Position numbers and translations under genes: made by a program. From Paraphoma chrysanthemicola (lineage: Eukaryota > Ascomycota > Dothideomycetes > Pleosporales > Phaeosphaeriaceae), in NCBI GenBank assembly GCA_020744225.1, contig JAGMWG010000002.1, positions 1,364,001 through 1,428,000 of the forward strand: a DNA stretch of 64,000 nucleotides, in the 5' to 3' direction. This document shows positions 12,507-23,062 of the stretch, piece after piece. The stretch's first letter is position 1, and the number at the start of each line of letters is the position of its first letter. The notes beneath the pieces were generated by a model that worked only from the letters and a program-made list of their open reading frames with translations, searched no databases and was not told the origin of the DNA.

Positions 12507-13028
12507 TCGGCTTTGATCAGAGGTATACTAGATGGGCCCAAGTATAAATCTCCTCATGACTATGTTTGTCCGAATAAAGGCTCTATTCTTTGACTGGGAA
12601 CTTCGTTCATAGCAATGTAGCGCTTATCCATCCATTCGAGGTTTGCAGCCGAAAGCGTCTTAGTTGACACGCTAGGCCCGATACAGTATTGGAGGGGCTT
12701 CTCGCAGCAGGCAGGCGCTGGTTGGTGTATGTCGCATCTCATGGATGATCAACTGCATATTGACACCTGAACGTACTGATTCGCCCCAATGAGACGGCTG
12801 CAGTGCGACACAGCCACGGCCTGCGCCGAGGCTCACCGCAGCCATCCCGCAGTTCCTGTTGCATGCTTAGCTGTCGAAGTCAGGCTGTGCCTTTCAGCCT
12901 TCCACCCACGAGGCATGCGACTTTTGAAGAAATTCCGCCCCGTCTCCTAGAGTGCGTGAATTCTCCTCACTCTCTCTCTCAAGCCTACAGCGTCAAATTA
13001 CTCGCATTGTCGCCTAACACGCCCTGAC
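12507..13028. other. intergenic, promoter of STAND pseudogene
   Basis: No coding region is supported between the GGT-like stop codon and the ATG at 13029. A CT-rich stretch (CTCACTCTCTCTCTC near 12970) just upstream of the ATG is typical of fungal core promoters. Confidence 0.4.
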
Positions 13029-15945
13029 ATGGAGCCTCTTGTGGCGTTGGGTGTTGCATCGAACATCATCCAAATTGCTGACTTTTCGGGTCGAATGATC
13101 TCACGCAGCAAAGAGATACACACATCCACTAATGGCACTCTGTCGGTATACACGGATCTCGAAGATGCTGCAAGGAACTTGCAAGAACTGTCTCGTGGGC
13201 TGGAAGCAAATGCTGTCATAGCATCAAAGTCATCCAAAGCAGACAAGAAAGACCAGAAGACAACATTGCAAGCCGCGACGCCCGAAGAAACGGCAAATTC
13301 AAAATTTCTAGCTCGATCAACGCGATACGCAAGTCTGGCTTTCGAAAGAAACGAGCAGGAAGATGCAGTCAAAGGATTAAAGAAGGAAGCTAAAGCGAAG
13401 AAGGAGGCCGAGAAAGAAAAGCAAAGGCTCGCGGCGATAGAGAAACAGAAGAAGAGGCGCGCCGCAGAGAAGCAGCTCGTAGACTTGAGCCAGGAAACGA
13501 AGCGTTAGACTGACAGCATGATCAACTCTATCCAGAAGTTCAAGTCAGAAGGCTCGAAGTCCAAATTTCAGAGCATGCATCAAGCATTTCGAAGTATTTG
13601 GAGCGAATCACGGCTCAAGGCTATGGAAACAAGCCTCGATAACATAAGGAAGCAAACAGATACCGCGCTCCTGTTTTCAGTACGGTGAGTGTATTCAAGT
13701 TGGCACATCTCGCGAAGCACGATTACTAAACTCCACAGGGAGCAGTTGGATGACTTGCGTCAAAACCCTGCGAGCGGAGTGGAGGACCAAATTTTCAAAT
13801 TCATCGAGGAGTTTAACATGAAACACCATGAGCTGTTGGGAGTACTCAGCAGTAGCACTCGTTCCAATAACCTCGAATTTCGAAATATTGAGCTTCGGAA
13901 AACAGTGGGTTCCGATTCTGCCGCACCAACGGACAGTATGGATGGCCTGGCGGATAAAGTCGACTCCTCGGTTCAATCACAGCTTCTTTCGCGATTCAAG
14001 CTGATCGTAGAAGCTCGACTAAGTTTTGTAGACATGCGAGATCGCTTCGAACGGATACCGCAGACGCACAAGGATACCTTTGCATGGATATACAGGCGTC
14101 CGGAGGATCATCCTGAGCACGGCCGATGGAATGACTTCGCGCAATGGCTTGGCGCTGCTGAAAGTGCTCGTCTGTACTGGATAACTGGTACGCCTACTTC
14201 CATGATCCTATCCATGCTGAATTCTTGGATGCTGATGCTGATTAGGAAAACCGGGCTCTGGTAAAAGCACATTGATGAAGTATATTTACGACAATACCGA
14301 AACTCTGGAGGCTTTAAGACCTTGGGCAGCTGGCTCAAGAGTCTTCCATGCGGGCTATTTCTTCTGGAACTCTGGAACACCTATGCAAATGTCGCGCGAA
14401 GGGCTTTTGAGAACTCTTCTCATCGAATTGACAAGGCAGATTTTGGACAGCAAGACTGATCCACATAACCTAGAAAGAATCTTCTCCGACCGCTGGTCCC
14501 AATTTGTCGCGTTCGGAGGAGGTCGCTCAGCTTTTACTTGGTCCGAACTGAGGCGAAGCTTTCAAGCCCTCATATCGGACACGTCGAAGCTGTTTTTCCT
14601 GGCAATTGATGGGCTCGATGAGTTCGATGGCGATCCTTCCGAAATTATAGAATTCGTCCTGCAGCTTGCAAGATGTCCTAATATCAAGATTTGCACAGCC
14701 AGCAGACCATGGCCGGTTTTCGAGGACGCCTTCCACGAACGCCCAAGTTTGTTACTGGAAGACTTGACACGCAAGGACATACGCGACTACGTTCACTCGA
14801 AGTTCGAAGAGAACAGACATTATACCCGGCTCGTTCAGTGCAAACAGAAGGAAGCTACCGCGCTTGTGTCTGACATCATCAAGAAGGTTTCGGTAGTGTT
14901 TCTTTGGGTGTATCTTGTCGTCGATGCCCTGTTACAGGGAATCTCAAATGCAGACACCATGTCTGAACTCCAAGTCACGCTCGACACTCTACCCACAGAT
15001 TTGGAAGACCTGTTTGACAAATTACTGGATAAATTCGAACCCAAGTATTACCGACAAGCGTGCGAGATTATCAGGCTCGTAGATACTCAGACTTCACCGT
15101 CGTTACTTGACCTGTCCTACGCAGTTGACGACGATATCTATTCTGGTATATCAGCCAAAGTCCAAGCTCTTACGTTGGGTGAGATAGGAGATCGTGTAGA
15201 ACACATGCAGAGACGTCTGAAATCACGCTGCAAAGGCTTTCTCGAAGTGTATGTGTAGGGTGGAGAAGAGCTCTATCCAATACTGTCATACGCAGAACGA
15301 TTGCACGTAGGGTTCCTCCACCGTACCGCCAGAGACTACTTCCGATCAGAACGTATCGGCATCAAATTATTAGACGCCACTAGTGATCCTCCGTTTGACC
15401 CGTGCGAGCGGTGGGCCAATGCGTACCTGAGTGTGCTCAAAACCAGAATTGCTTGGGAGCATCCTAAGATGATCACTAATACTGGATGGTATGCATGGGC
15501 GCCCTCAATGTGGTGCATGGAATACGCCTTAAGGCTACAAATTCAAGATGGCAAAGTCCGGATGACATATCTCGATGAAGTGAGCCGAGTAGTGAGTCCA
15601 TGGTTCTACGAGCGATTCAAAGCCGGAGGGTTCAGTGAACCGAAAAGTTACTGCTCCTTTCTTGAGCTGGCGGTAGATTTGAGAATGGACGCGTATCTGA
15701 CGGTCAAGCTACAGACAATGTCGACAAGCGACGTCAAAAAGCTTGCCGAATTCTACACTGCCGTTGTTCAGACGGAAGAACGGATGAATGTCTGGTTGGG
15801 AGACAAGCTTGCTCTACTCGCGCAGTACAAACGATCAGGGAAAGCCTCGTGCGACATCACAAAGCTTATACGATATCGGGGCATGTCGGGTGTGAGGCGA
15901 AAGTTCTCCACAAAACCGAATATGAAAATGCCTCCGTACATCTGA
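13029..15945 (+). pseudogene. STAND NTPase (NACHT, NLR-like) interrupted by two in-frame TAG codons
   Basis: Read through the stops, the gene spans three exons (13029-13684, 13739-14187, 14246-15945) with clean introns. Exon 1 begins like fungal NLR N-terminal domains (MEPLVALGVASNIIQIADFS) and then has a Lys/Glu-rich coiled coil. The NACHT region has Walker A GKPGSGKST across the second intron and Walker B LFFLAIDGLDEFDG, followed by SRPWPVFEDAF. The family-typical HVGFLHRTARDYF comes late. In-frame TAG codons occur at 13506-13508 and 15256-15258, with family-like sequence continuing in the same frame after each (KFQSMHQAFRSIWS; FLHRTARDYF). Both are one C-to-T step from CAG. No C-terminal repeats are visible. 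Such proteins act in non-self recognition. This copy is probably dead, unless the stops are read through or an unusual intron removes the first. Confidence 0.8.
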
Positions 15946-16297
15946 GGGTTAAACATGTCACAACTGGCAAACTTTTACCCCACTCTAATCGCGCAATTTT
16001 CTGGCTCTTAATCAGCATCGTCACGGTAGCGATGAATCAAGAATGGAAAAGCACGTTACTTGTAGATTCAAAATTTTGGACATTTTGGCTCGACACCGAA
16101 GCTCTTCCTGGACACTGCGTAGTTGTACAGAAGTGACAAACAGCATCCACTAATGACTGTGTAAATTGTACCATAGCGACCGCTCTATTTGACACGGAGC
16201 CTCAGGCCACAATCCTCGCATCCAAAAATACCCTTGATTTTGGTTTACGACTTCAGCGCTTACAGCATATACGAATCCGTTGTCACTCCCTTCCGAT
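15946..16297. other. intergenic, 350 bases between convergent genes
   Basis: A/T-rich 3' flanks of the STAND pseudogene and the nitrilase gene. I see nothing else in it. Confidence 0.4.
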
Positions 16298-17536
16298 TTA
16301 GGCCGCCTTACTAGCCGCGATCAAACCGGCCGCCGGAAATGTGCGCCGTCCGACAAAGTCTCCCAGAATCTTGGGAATATATGCTGGAAACCCAGCAACT
16401 ATCTCGCGCATTACACCCCACGACTGCTCGCCATTCGTTGCATACGGAATTGTCTTCGCCAGACCCGTTGTGTTGAAGGAGTGGTACACAAGTGGTGTTT
16501 CCGTGGACGGAGTCGACGCAGGAACAACGGCGAGGTCGAGGCCCTGATTATCTAGGAATCGCACGTTGCCAACCGATGCAAAAACGAGCGGCGCGTCGGC
16601 GTTCACAGCATACAAGCGTGCGGCAGCGAGGTTGACTTCCAGGCTCTCCCAGTAAGCGGCTGAGCCATCGGCTTCATCTGGAGTATCTGAGCCAGAGATC
16701 GTTAGCTTGGAAATGACGGTATTATCGTCGGCAGAAATGAGGGCGGACTGTTCCTTGACTTACAGGGCCATGAAGCAATGTGCAGTGTCTCAGCCTGTGC
16801 CTGAACATTGAACGTCATCGCTGGGTGGAAATGCTCCCAGCATTCAAGTATTCCCCATCGTCCATACGGCGTAGCAAAAACCTTCAGTTCATCCGGCGTC
16901 CCATCTGACCATATGCCCCTCTCACCTCCGGAAGGACGCAATTTGTGTCGGATGACGAAACTCCCATCGGGTGAGATCAATGCTTGTGCCAGGTATAAAG
17001 CTCCATTTTCAAGATGCGAGAAAGCGGGCACGACGTAGACTTGATTGTCGATTGCTGCATTGACAAGCGCACTCCATTGAGGAGAGTCTTTGGTCAGCGA
17101 GTTGTCGATGTAATTTTCGAGCCAGGGCGCCATGGTTTTGTTATCGGCCATACCCTTTGGGTATCTACAGTTATACACCAAGTCAGCAATACATTCCATG
17201 AGCTAACTCAATCAAAGCTCTTCGAGACAGATATCAAGTATGGAGTAAATTGGCTTACCCTGGGAACCAGAGTTCCGGGAAAACAACCAGATTAGCACCG
17301 TTGTTGGCAGCTTCTTCGATCAGGTTCACGCCCTTGGCGACAGTTGCGTTCAAGTCGAAAACTTTTCCTGTCCAGTCCTTGTTCATCACTGGGACCGGCC
17401 AGTTCGCTGGCTCGTCGCGGACGATGGCAACAGTAAGATTGTTGTAGTCTGGGGTTTTCTTCTCATGGCGAGGGTGTGTTATAGGCGTCGCGCCAACGAC
17501 GCTGAGTAGAGATGCGAGTATAACTGGTAACAACAT
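16298..17536 (-). CDS. secreted carbon-nitrogen hydrolase (nitrilase family)
   Basis: Three exons (17536-17259, 17164-16764, 16686-16298) give 355 residues. The nitrilase Glu-Lys-Cys triad is visible: Glu in NLVVFPELWFPGYP, Lys in IRHKLRPSGGERGIWSDG and the nucleophile Cys in WGILECWEHFHP. CWEH is typical of nitrile hydrolases and cyanide hydratases. The N-terminus MLLPVILASLLSVVGATP is a good signal peptide, so the enzyme is predicted to enter the secretory route, which is unusual because most family members are cytosolic. It would convert a nitrile or cyanide to an acid or amide. A minus-strand TATAAA lies near 17595-17602, about 60 bases upstream of the ATG. The substrate cannot be read from sequence. 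Confidence 0.86.
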
Positions 17537-18915
17537 GCTGGATGGCCGTGAAGTGATGAGTGAGTGCCTAGGATGTTCTTGTACAATCTCAAAGCTTTAT
17601 ACATTCTTACAAGCAGCTAGAACGTACACATTGGCTTCGTTGATGCATAGCGTGGCAGGAACTTCACGCCTATCATCGTTGTGGTCCACATATACATCAT
17701 CATATCTCTCGCGCACTTCGAAGGCGTGCTGTGTATTCTCGCCGGCCCAATGATCGCGGTAGTGGTGGTGTAGGTGAGATCCACCAAGATATGAGCATTC
17801 CACGTAGTGCCGACGGCACAGCAAATCTTTTACGCCGACAGTTGGGAAGTGCGCTCGCCCGCGTGGGCTCTACGTTGGAGAAGATAAGAGATACAAAAAC
17901 AGGTATCAAAACATGGAAGCATCTGCCGTATAAACATCCCGCGAGGAAGTCGGTCCTACTCGACGGCAGCTCTTGCGAGTGGCGGCGGCATACTGGAGAT
18001 GCCGATTCGGCATAATCACGAATGGCGGTTTTGCGCTGGTGGCTTAAGGCAAATCTCAATTCTGAGAACGCCAAACTATATTTCAATTCTTGACACTGCA
18101 TCCACCTCTGACTCAAGAGGTTGCAACAGAATAACGCATAATACACGCATCAGATGCTAGGAGCATCCCAAGAAGAACGAACTTTGGAGCCCACTTGCTG
18201 TCGGCTGCTGTGATAAACAGTAGAAGTGAATGTGACGTGATGCGTCGGCAGAGCCGATGCGATGTAGGCTAAAGTCCGGGTGGCTTCTAGAGACTGGCTC
18301 TTCGTACTAACTGCTGCCGTCCTTATCATGCCTCCAGAATCCAGATTCTCTCCATGCCACACAGCTTCATGAATCCTTATCGTTATTGTGTAACCACAAT
18401 TAGTATGCCCTCTTCTTAAGCGTGGAGTGCATCGACTTGACTTTGAGTCATCCGATTGAGCAACACTCCTCCGAGCGAAGTACGACGCCACATATAATGC
18501 GACTCGGTTCCTGGTCTTATGAGGTCGCTCTGTGAATTACGGCTCACACTTGAGTGCGGTCTGGCTGTGCAGCCTCGCCAAACATATGCAAAGCACGACT
18601 GTAGCGCTTTTAGGTGTGTATCTAGCATGGTGTTCCCTTTCCTTCGGCCCGAGCGGACTCGGAATGATTGATCCAACGAGCGTTTGTTTCGGTTCTTGAT
18701 CCTGCCCAGCTCCTAGAAGACTTTCGCGTCATGGGGAATTGGGTCTTGTCCGTCCTTTGGGCTACTATTGTGCGTCGTCGGCGATGAAAACGTTGAGCAA
18801 AGAGCGTCGCCATCGAGAAACTCTGTGTATGCGAGTCCTCACTCTCATTGAGCACGTGATACCAGGGAGAGGAGAACATTCTACCTCCTCCGATTCTACG
18901 CCACATCCCTCCAGC
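17537..18915. other. intergenic, 1.4 kb, no supported gene
   Basis: The left end is the nitrilase promoter. Frames in the rest are short, lack recognisable domains and overlap on opposite strands. I see no repeats or mobile-element ends. Confidence 0.4.
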
Positions 18916-21006
18916 TTAATGGAAATTCATCGTAGTCCAAGACACGTCGTCTGCCTCGGGGTACTTGAAGTCATGTATGTACGCTTCGCCGACCAATCTC
19001 ACGAGCGACTGTGTTTCCGGACTAATGAGAAATGGCGTGCGTGATGTCTTCTGGTTCATGTGCAAAACTGCCACACGATCGCCAGCCGCTGTATCTTCCA
19101 CCCCGAGTCCCATATAGCCGCCCTTCGTTGTGAAAAAGCGACGACCTCTTCCCCACTTTGCCAACAGCGTCAAATAAGTCTCCATGGTCGAGTCTTCAAT
19201 TACGGGCCGCGGCGGTGCGATGTGTAGGCCCGCGGTGAGAAGTGCCAAGGTTTCTGAAGACGTGGAGACGCCTTGAGTGCGAAGGAAGCTGCGGTATCGA
19301 CCAAATCGCTCGCTCCACCTTCCGTGTTGCAACTTCCAGTCTCGTGATGACACTTTCAACATACCAGCGGGGCTGCTCATGGAGCGAGCTGTGTTGCTAA
19401 GTAGCTCCCAGAAGCGATCGTCGCCATCATTAATGAGGGCATCTAGTCCGGCAAGTGGGACGTTTGTGATCATGGTTCGAACGAAGCATGAGAAATCTGA
19501 AGCTTCGTTCCGATAAGCTGATTTCATGCCAGCCACCCGAATACTTTGACCTCCGCGAACCACGCCCTTGGAATTCGACCGTTGATCTGTAAAACGACTT
19601 TCAGAAGGTTGAGCAGCGTGGTACGGTAGATTCGATTCGGCCGCCATTTCGGCATTCGTTTGATCTACGATGAATTCTCCGTTCTTCCAGGAGCGCCATA
19701 ACTTGTACATCCACGAATCTCGTCCTTGTTTTAGTTGACTGATCGAATCCATCGTAATGACATCTCCGGTATGAATGATCTCGTCAATTATTAAGCCAGT
19801 CATAGGTAACAGGGAGCTATCTGGGCTTTCTATGAAGGTGAAAAAGGATTCCTGCCCGGCTGCAGAAATTTTGATGTTGGGTCTGAGATCTCTTCTCATC
19901 CGAAAAGACGTCCGCTCGATTTTGGTACTCCAATCGGGAACCCAGGAAGGAAGTTCTTTTCCAATAGCCGTTTGTCGCGTTTCCCGCTCATGTAGGATGT
20001 CCAACGACCACGAGTCACGAATGACGTCACGTGCGTACGCTTGAAAGACCACTTCGGTGGTTAATGTGTAATCCGGCAAAGGTTGTGGTAGTGAGGTACA
20101 AAGCCCATATAGGGCAAATAACTTGTCGCGAGGGTCCGTAGCTTGCTTGTCGCGTATAGTTGGTAGTGTTGCGAGTAGCCACTGTGTCCATTGGCCTTCG
20201 ATTTGCTGGCCTTGCTCGCGCTGCAATGCCATGTGATGCAGGTGAAGCACTCTTTCGATGCTACTGTAGATAGCGTCCGAGATGAGGGCAGTGGCGGCAT
20301 CCTTGGCTAAGCTTGCGTAGTTCTCTTTTGTCCATTCGCAACAGCGTACTAGTTCTGACCATAGTACCGAGTGCTGTCCAAGCAGGATCTCTGTTGCCAT
20401 AGGACCTTCCATTTGTAAACCCAAGACCAGCTCTTGTACCACCCACATTCTGCGGAACCAACTCGCATTCAGAAAATGTCTCAATGCCTGCCATTCGTTG
20501 CGATGGATTCGGGGTTTTATGAGCATACCATGGTTGGCATTTTGGTTTTGCGCGGTTATGGCGAGCCGGGCTATGAATTTGACGGCAACGTCGTTGTTCT
20601 CATTTCCAAGCCATATGATGACTTTTTCCGCTTTAGAGTATATCGAAGTCATCTGGGACACCTGGTGGTTCCGCTCAAGAACTTCTCCTTGGTCAATGCA
20701 TATAGCATCAACCCAAAGCGTTTTCGATATTGTGGGATGCCGGATAAACCACAAAGCATGGTAGAGGTTCGATCGCACCCTAAGGTATTGTTTTCCGGCA
20801 CATACAATAGTTTTCGAATTTTCATCTGAGCCCCAAGAATAGGACAAGGCTTGAAATGAGGTAGGGTTGTCCATGCTGCATTCCAGAATTTGGCATTCGA
20901 TGACATCTCCTCTGCCCGGGAGTAATTTGAGCAGCCGGATCGATGTCTTGGAGCTCAACGGAGAGTAAACATACTCGCTAGTTCCTGTCCCAGTGGTAGG
21001 CTCCAT
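18916..21006 (-). CDS. HET-domain (heterokaryon incompatibility) protein
   Basis: One uninterrupted frame of 696 residues. The HET domain occupies roughly residues 50-200, with its three blocks visible: FQALSYSWGSDENS, TLWVDAICIDQ and NHQVSQMTSIYSKAEKVIIWLG. The middle contains ATDPRDKLFALYGL, a segment common in this family. The rest is a family-typical variable C-terminal part without repeats. HET proteins trigger cell death on fusion of genetically different hyphae, and many genomes carry dozens of copies with no tested role. It lies about 3 kb from the broken STAND gene, another non-self-recognition type. The start MEPTTGTGTSEYVYSP is the first ATG of the frame. Confidence 0.9.
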   Translation of the reverse strand: MEPTTGTGTSEYVYSPLSSKTSIRLLKLLPGRGDVIECQILECSMDNPTSFQALSYSWGSDENSKTIVCAGKQYLRVRSNLYHALWFIRHPTISKTLWVDAICIDQGEVLERNHQVSQMTSIYSKAEKVIIWLGNENNDVAVKFIARLAITAQNQNANHGMLIKPRIHRNEWQALRHFLNASWFRRMWVVQELVLGLQMEGPMATEILLGQHSVLWSELVRCCEWTKENYASLAKDAATALISDAIYSSIERVLHLHHMALQREQGQQIEGQWTQWLLATLPTIRDKQATDPRDKLFALYGLCTSLPQPLPDYTLTTEVVFQAYARDVIRDSWSLDILHERETRQTAIGKELPSWVPDWSTKIERTSFRMRRDLRPNIKISAAGQESFFTFIESPDSSLLPMTGLIIDEIIHTGDVITMDSISQLKQGRDSWMYKLWRSWKNGEFIVDQTNAEMAAESNLPYHAAQPSESRFTDQRSNSKGVVRGGQSIRVAGMKSAYRNEASDFSCFVRTMITNVPLAGLDALINDGDDRFWELLSNTARSMSSPAGMLKVSSRDWKLQHGRWSERFGRYRSFLRTQGVSTSSETLALLTAGLHIAPPRPVIEDSTMETYLTLLAKWGRGRRFFTTKGGYMGLGVEDTAAGDRVAVLHMNQKTSRTPFLISPETQSLVRLVGEAYIHDFKYPEADDVSWTTMNFH

Positions 21007-22086
21007 TGTTGGCTTTGAGGATCATATACACGCACGAGGCTGAACGCTTCTCCACGAAAACGCCGTCCTGGTCTCTTAGCTTCAAGCACTGTAGATCAAT
21101 AATAGAATAGCTGCAAATAACTTTGGACTCACAGATTCTACGAGGAGTGTCCTGGGTTCTGAATGCGAGTCCGTGGTGCATTGCGCTTCCAGCTTAATGA
21201 GGTGGTGAAGTTGCGTCGCTCAGCTCCTAAGGCATCCACCACCCACCAATAGCAGCCCTCAAAGTTCACGCAGGCAACGCTGTCACCGCCACTCTTTTTT
21301 TTTCGTCCTTGAACAAAGCTTAGCAGATCAGATGTGCAAATAAAAGAAAGATCTCAACACTTGCATCGTTTTTGCACGCATGTCTTGTCTCCATAGTTCA
21401 AGTCAAGCTGCCGTGTAGCGACTTTCCCTTGGCCACATGGCTGAGCTGAGAGGATACACATAACAACACTCCTGAGTATGAAGATAAGGTAGAAACTAAA
21501 TGTTTGAAGTGGATCTAGGACCTATTCAAAATTTGACACAAGTGCCAAAGAGCTTGATACATTGTGTAATATCTCTAAGCTGCTCGATGAGCGAAAAGAT
21601 CCTAATTGACATTATAGAGTGCATTTTGCGCTCAATCTTCCTTCGATCACCCTCGTAAGGCGAGCTTCTCGACTCTTCCTGTGCGGAGCCAATGGCGAAG
21701 TCGCCGCCGCAGAACCACGCCATCCTCAGACACGTGCCTGCTACCTGGTTACTTCCCGGTGCCACGTGACTACGAGATGCGCCCATGTAACTTTCTACAT
21801 TTACACGACCTGAACTCGCTGCCCAACGCTGGTTGTCGCAAGTAATGCCCATTCTGGCAGCGGCTTTCGGCCTTGGAGTATGCCGACCTCGGAGCTACAC
21901 CTCATATCCGACACGGCATTTTGCGACACTGACCACGCAGCCACGACACGTCCATGCGTTCGGTCGCTGAGACACGTCGGGCGTGTAAATCATGTGGCAG
22001 AACTGGTCCTTCGGGTTGAACGGGTTCATGCTTTTGCGCGGCAAGATAGACTTGCGTAATGTATATGCTGTTCTGCTGTAGCATCT
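21007..22086. other. intergenic, 1.1 kb
   Basis: This is the promoter side of the HET gene plus the 3' flank of the F-box-like gene. A second open frame at 21902-22130 on the minus strand may belong to the F-box-like gene (see that entry). A short T-run lies near 21293. Confidence 0.35.
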
Positions 22087-23031
22087 TCAAGTCTTCTTCG
22101 CCGCCGGCGGTCGTAATGGCGCAGGAACCGTATGGAACAGCTTCCTACATGTGCTCCGGCAGCTCACGAGACTTTCAATATCCAGATGTCTCGCAATCTC
22201 CAGAAGAATCTCGTCCGGAATCACCGCAAGATCTAGATGATGTCTGGTCTGCACGGCACGTGGCAACTCAAACGATGGCGTCAAGTACTCGCTATACACC
22301 CACGACTCGCGATGATCTCTAGGACTCTCTTCGAATGGTAAACTCCAGTCACTCAAGAACGATGTCGTTTTGCGCTCTTTCTCAGATGAGTCATTGGACG
22401 ACTTGGCACTTGCTTCCGACAACTTGCGTTCTCGGTGGACTTCGGCGTCTTCAGGTTTCTCGAGCCAATCGTCCATTTGCTCGTCCGACATTTCGTTCGG
22501 AATACTGCGTGCCCTCACTGTGTGCGAGATCCATGGCGAGAAAGGCGGTGGCGCCAAGGGCGACGTGCACGGCGAGTCCGATGATTGCACACTGTGCGAG
22601 CTGAGTAAGCGGAGCATGGACGGCGCATCTTTCGGTAGGGCATCCTGGTGTGATTTTCGCGCATGTTGCGCAGGTGACACGGCCTCGTTGCTGTCTTGTC
22701 GTACGGGCGCATGTGGTTCCGAGGTCGTCGGCGAAGGCTGTCCGGCGCCTTCGAGGTCGTCGTAACGAAGAGCAAAATCATTTTGTGTGCGTTCTGATTT
22801 TGAGATTTTGAAAAAGTCCTTGGAGACTGATGAGCTCGACGATGTCCGTGAAGTTGGTCGTTGTTCGTCGTGTCGGTCCTCGCCCCGGATGGAGCGCATG
22901 TGAAGCTTGAGCGCACCGTTGCGTTCCGTCAGCTTCTGGAGGAACGACTTCTTCGTCTTGGGCATCGCAGGTCGCTCGTCGTAGAATTCAAAGTCCATGC
23001 CTATGGCAGCCATGATTTCGATGTCTGTCAT
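22087..23031 (-). CDS. F-box-like protein with disordered N-terminal region
   Basis: Frame of 314 residues starting MTDIEIMAAIGMDFEFYD. Residues 1-250 are Ser/Pro/Glu-rich and probably disordered. Near the C-terminus, VIPDEILLEIARHLDIESLVSCRSTCRKL matches the start of an F-box helix bundle, the Skp1-binding module of SCF ubiquitin ligases (key residues P, L, I, L, R). The protein ends 19 residues later, so the F-box sits unusually at the end. Just before the stop, another frame reads on for about 75 codons to 21902 (IYITQVYLAAQKHEP..), and a GTAGGA..AAG intron could join the two in frame. The real C-terminus may therefore be longer, or the gene may be frameshifted. A 20-base homopolymer lies 11 bases upstream of the ATG. 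Confidence 0.55.
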   Translation of the reverse strand: MTDIEIMAAIGMDFEFYDERPAMPKTKKSFLQKLTERNGALKLHMRSIRGEDRHDEQRPTSRTSSSSSVSKDFFKISKSERTQNDFALRYDDLEGAGQPSPTTSEPHAPVRQDSNEAVSPAQHARKSHQDALPKDAPSMLRLLSSHSVQSSDSPCTSPLAPPPFSPWISHTVRARSIPNEMSDEQMDDWLEKPEDAEVHRERKLSEASAKSSNDSSEKERKTTSFLSDWSLPFEESPRDHRESWVYSEYLTPSFELPRAVQTRHHLDLAVIPDEILLEIARHLDIESLVSCRSTCRKLFHTVPAPLRPPAAKKT

Positions 23032-23042
23032 CGTGAATATCC

Positions 23043-23062
23043 GGGGGGGGGGGGGGGGGGGG
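23043..23062. repeat. homopolymer: 20 consecutive G (C on the coding strand)
   Basis: Eight, ten and two G in consecutive blocks make exactly 20 G on the plus strand. On the minus strand this is a C20 run ending 11 bases before the predicted ATG of the F-box-like gene. Such runs slip in replication and are hard to sequence, so its true length may vary or be wrong in the assembly. Confidence 0.95.
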
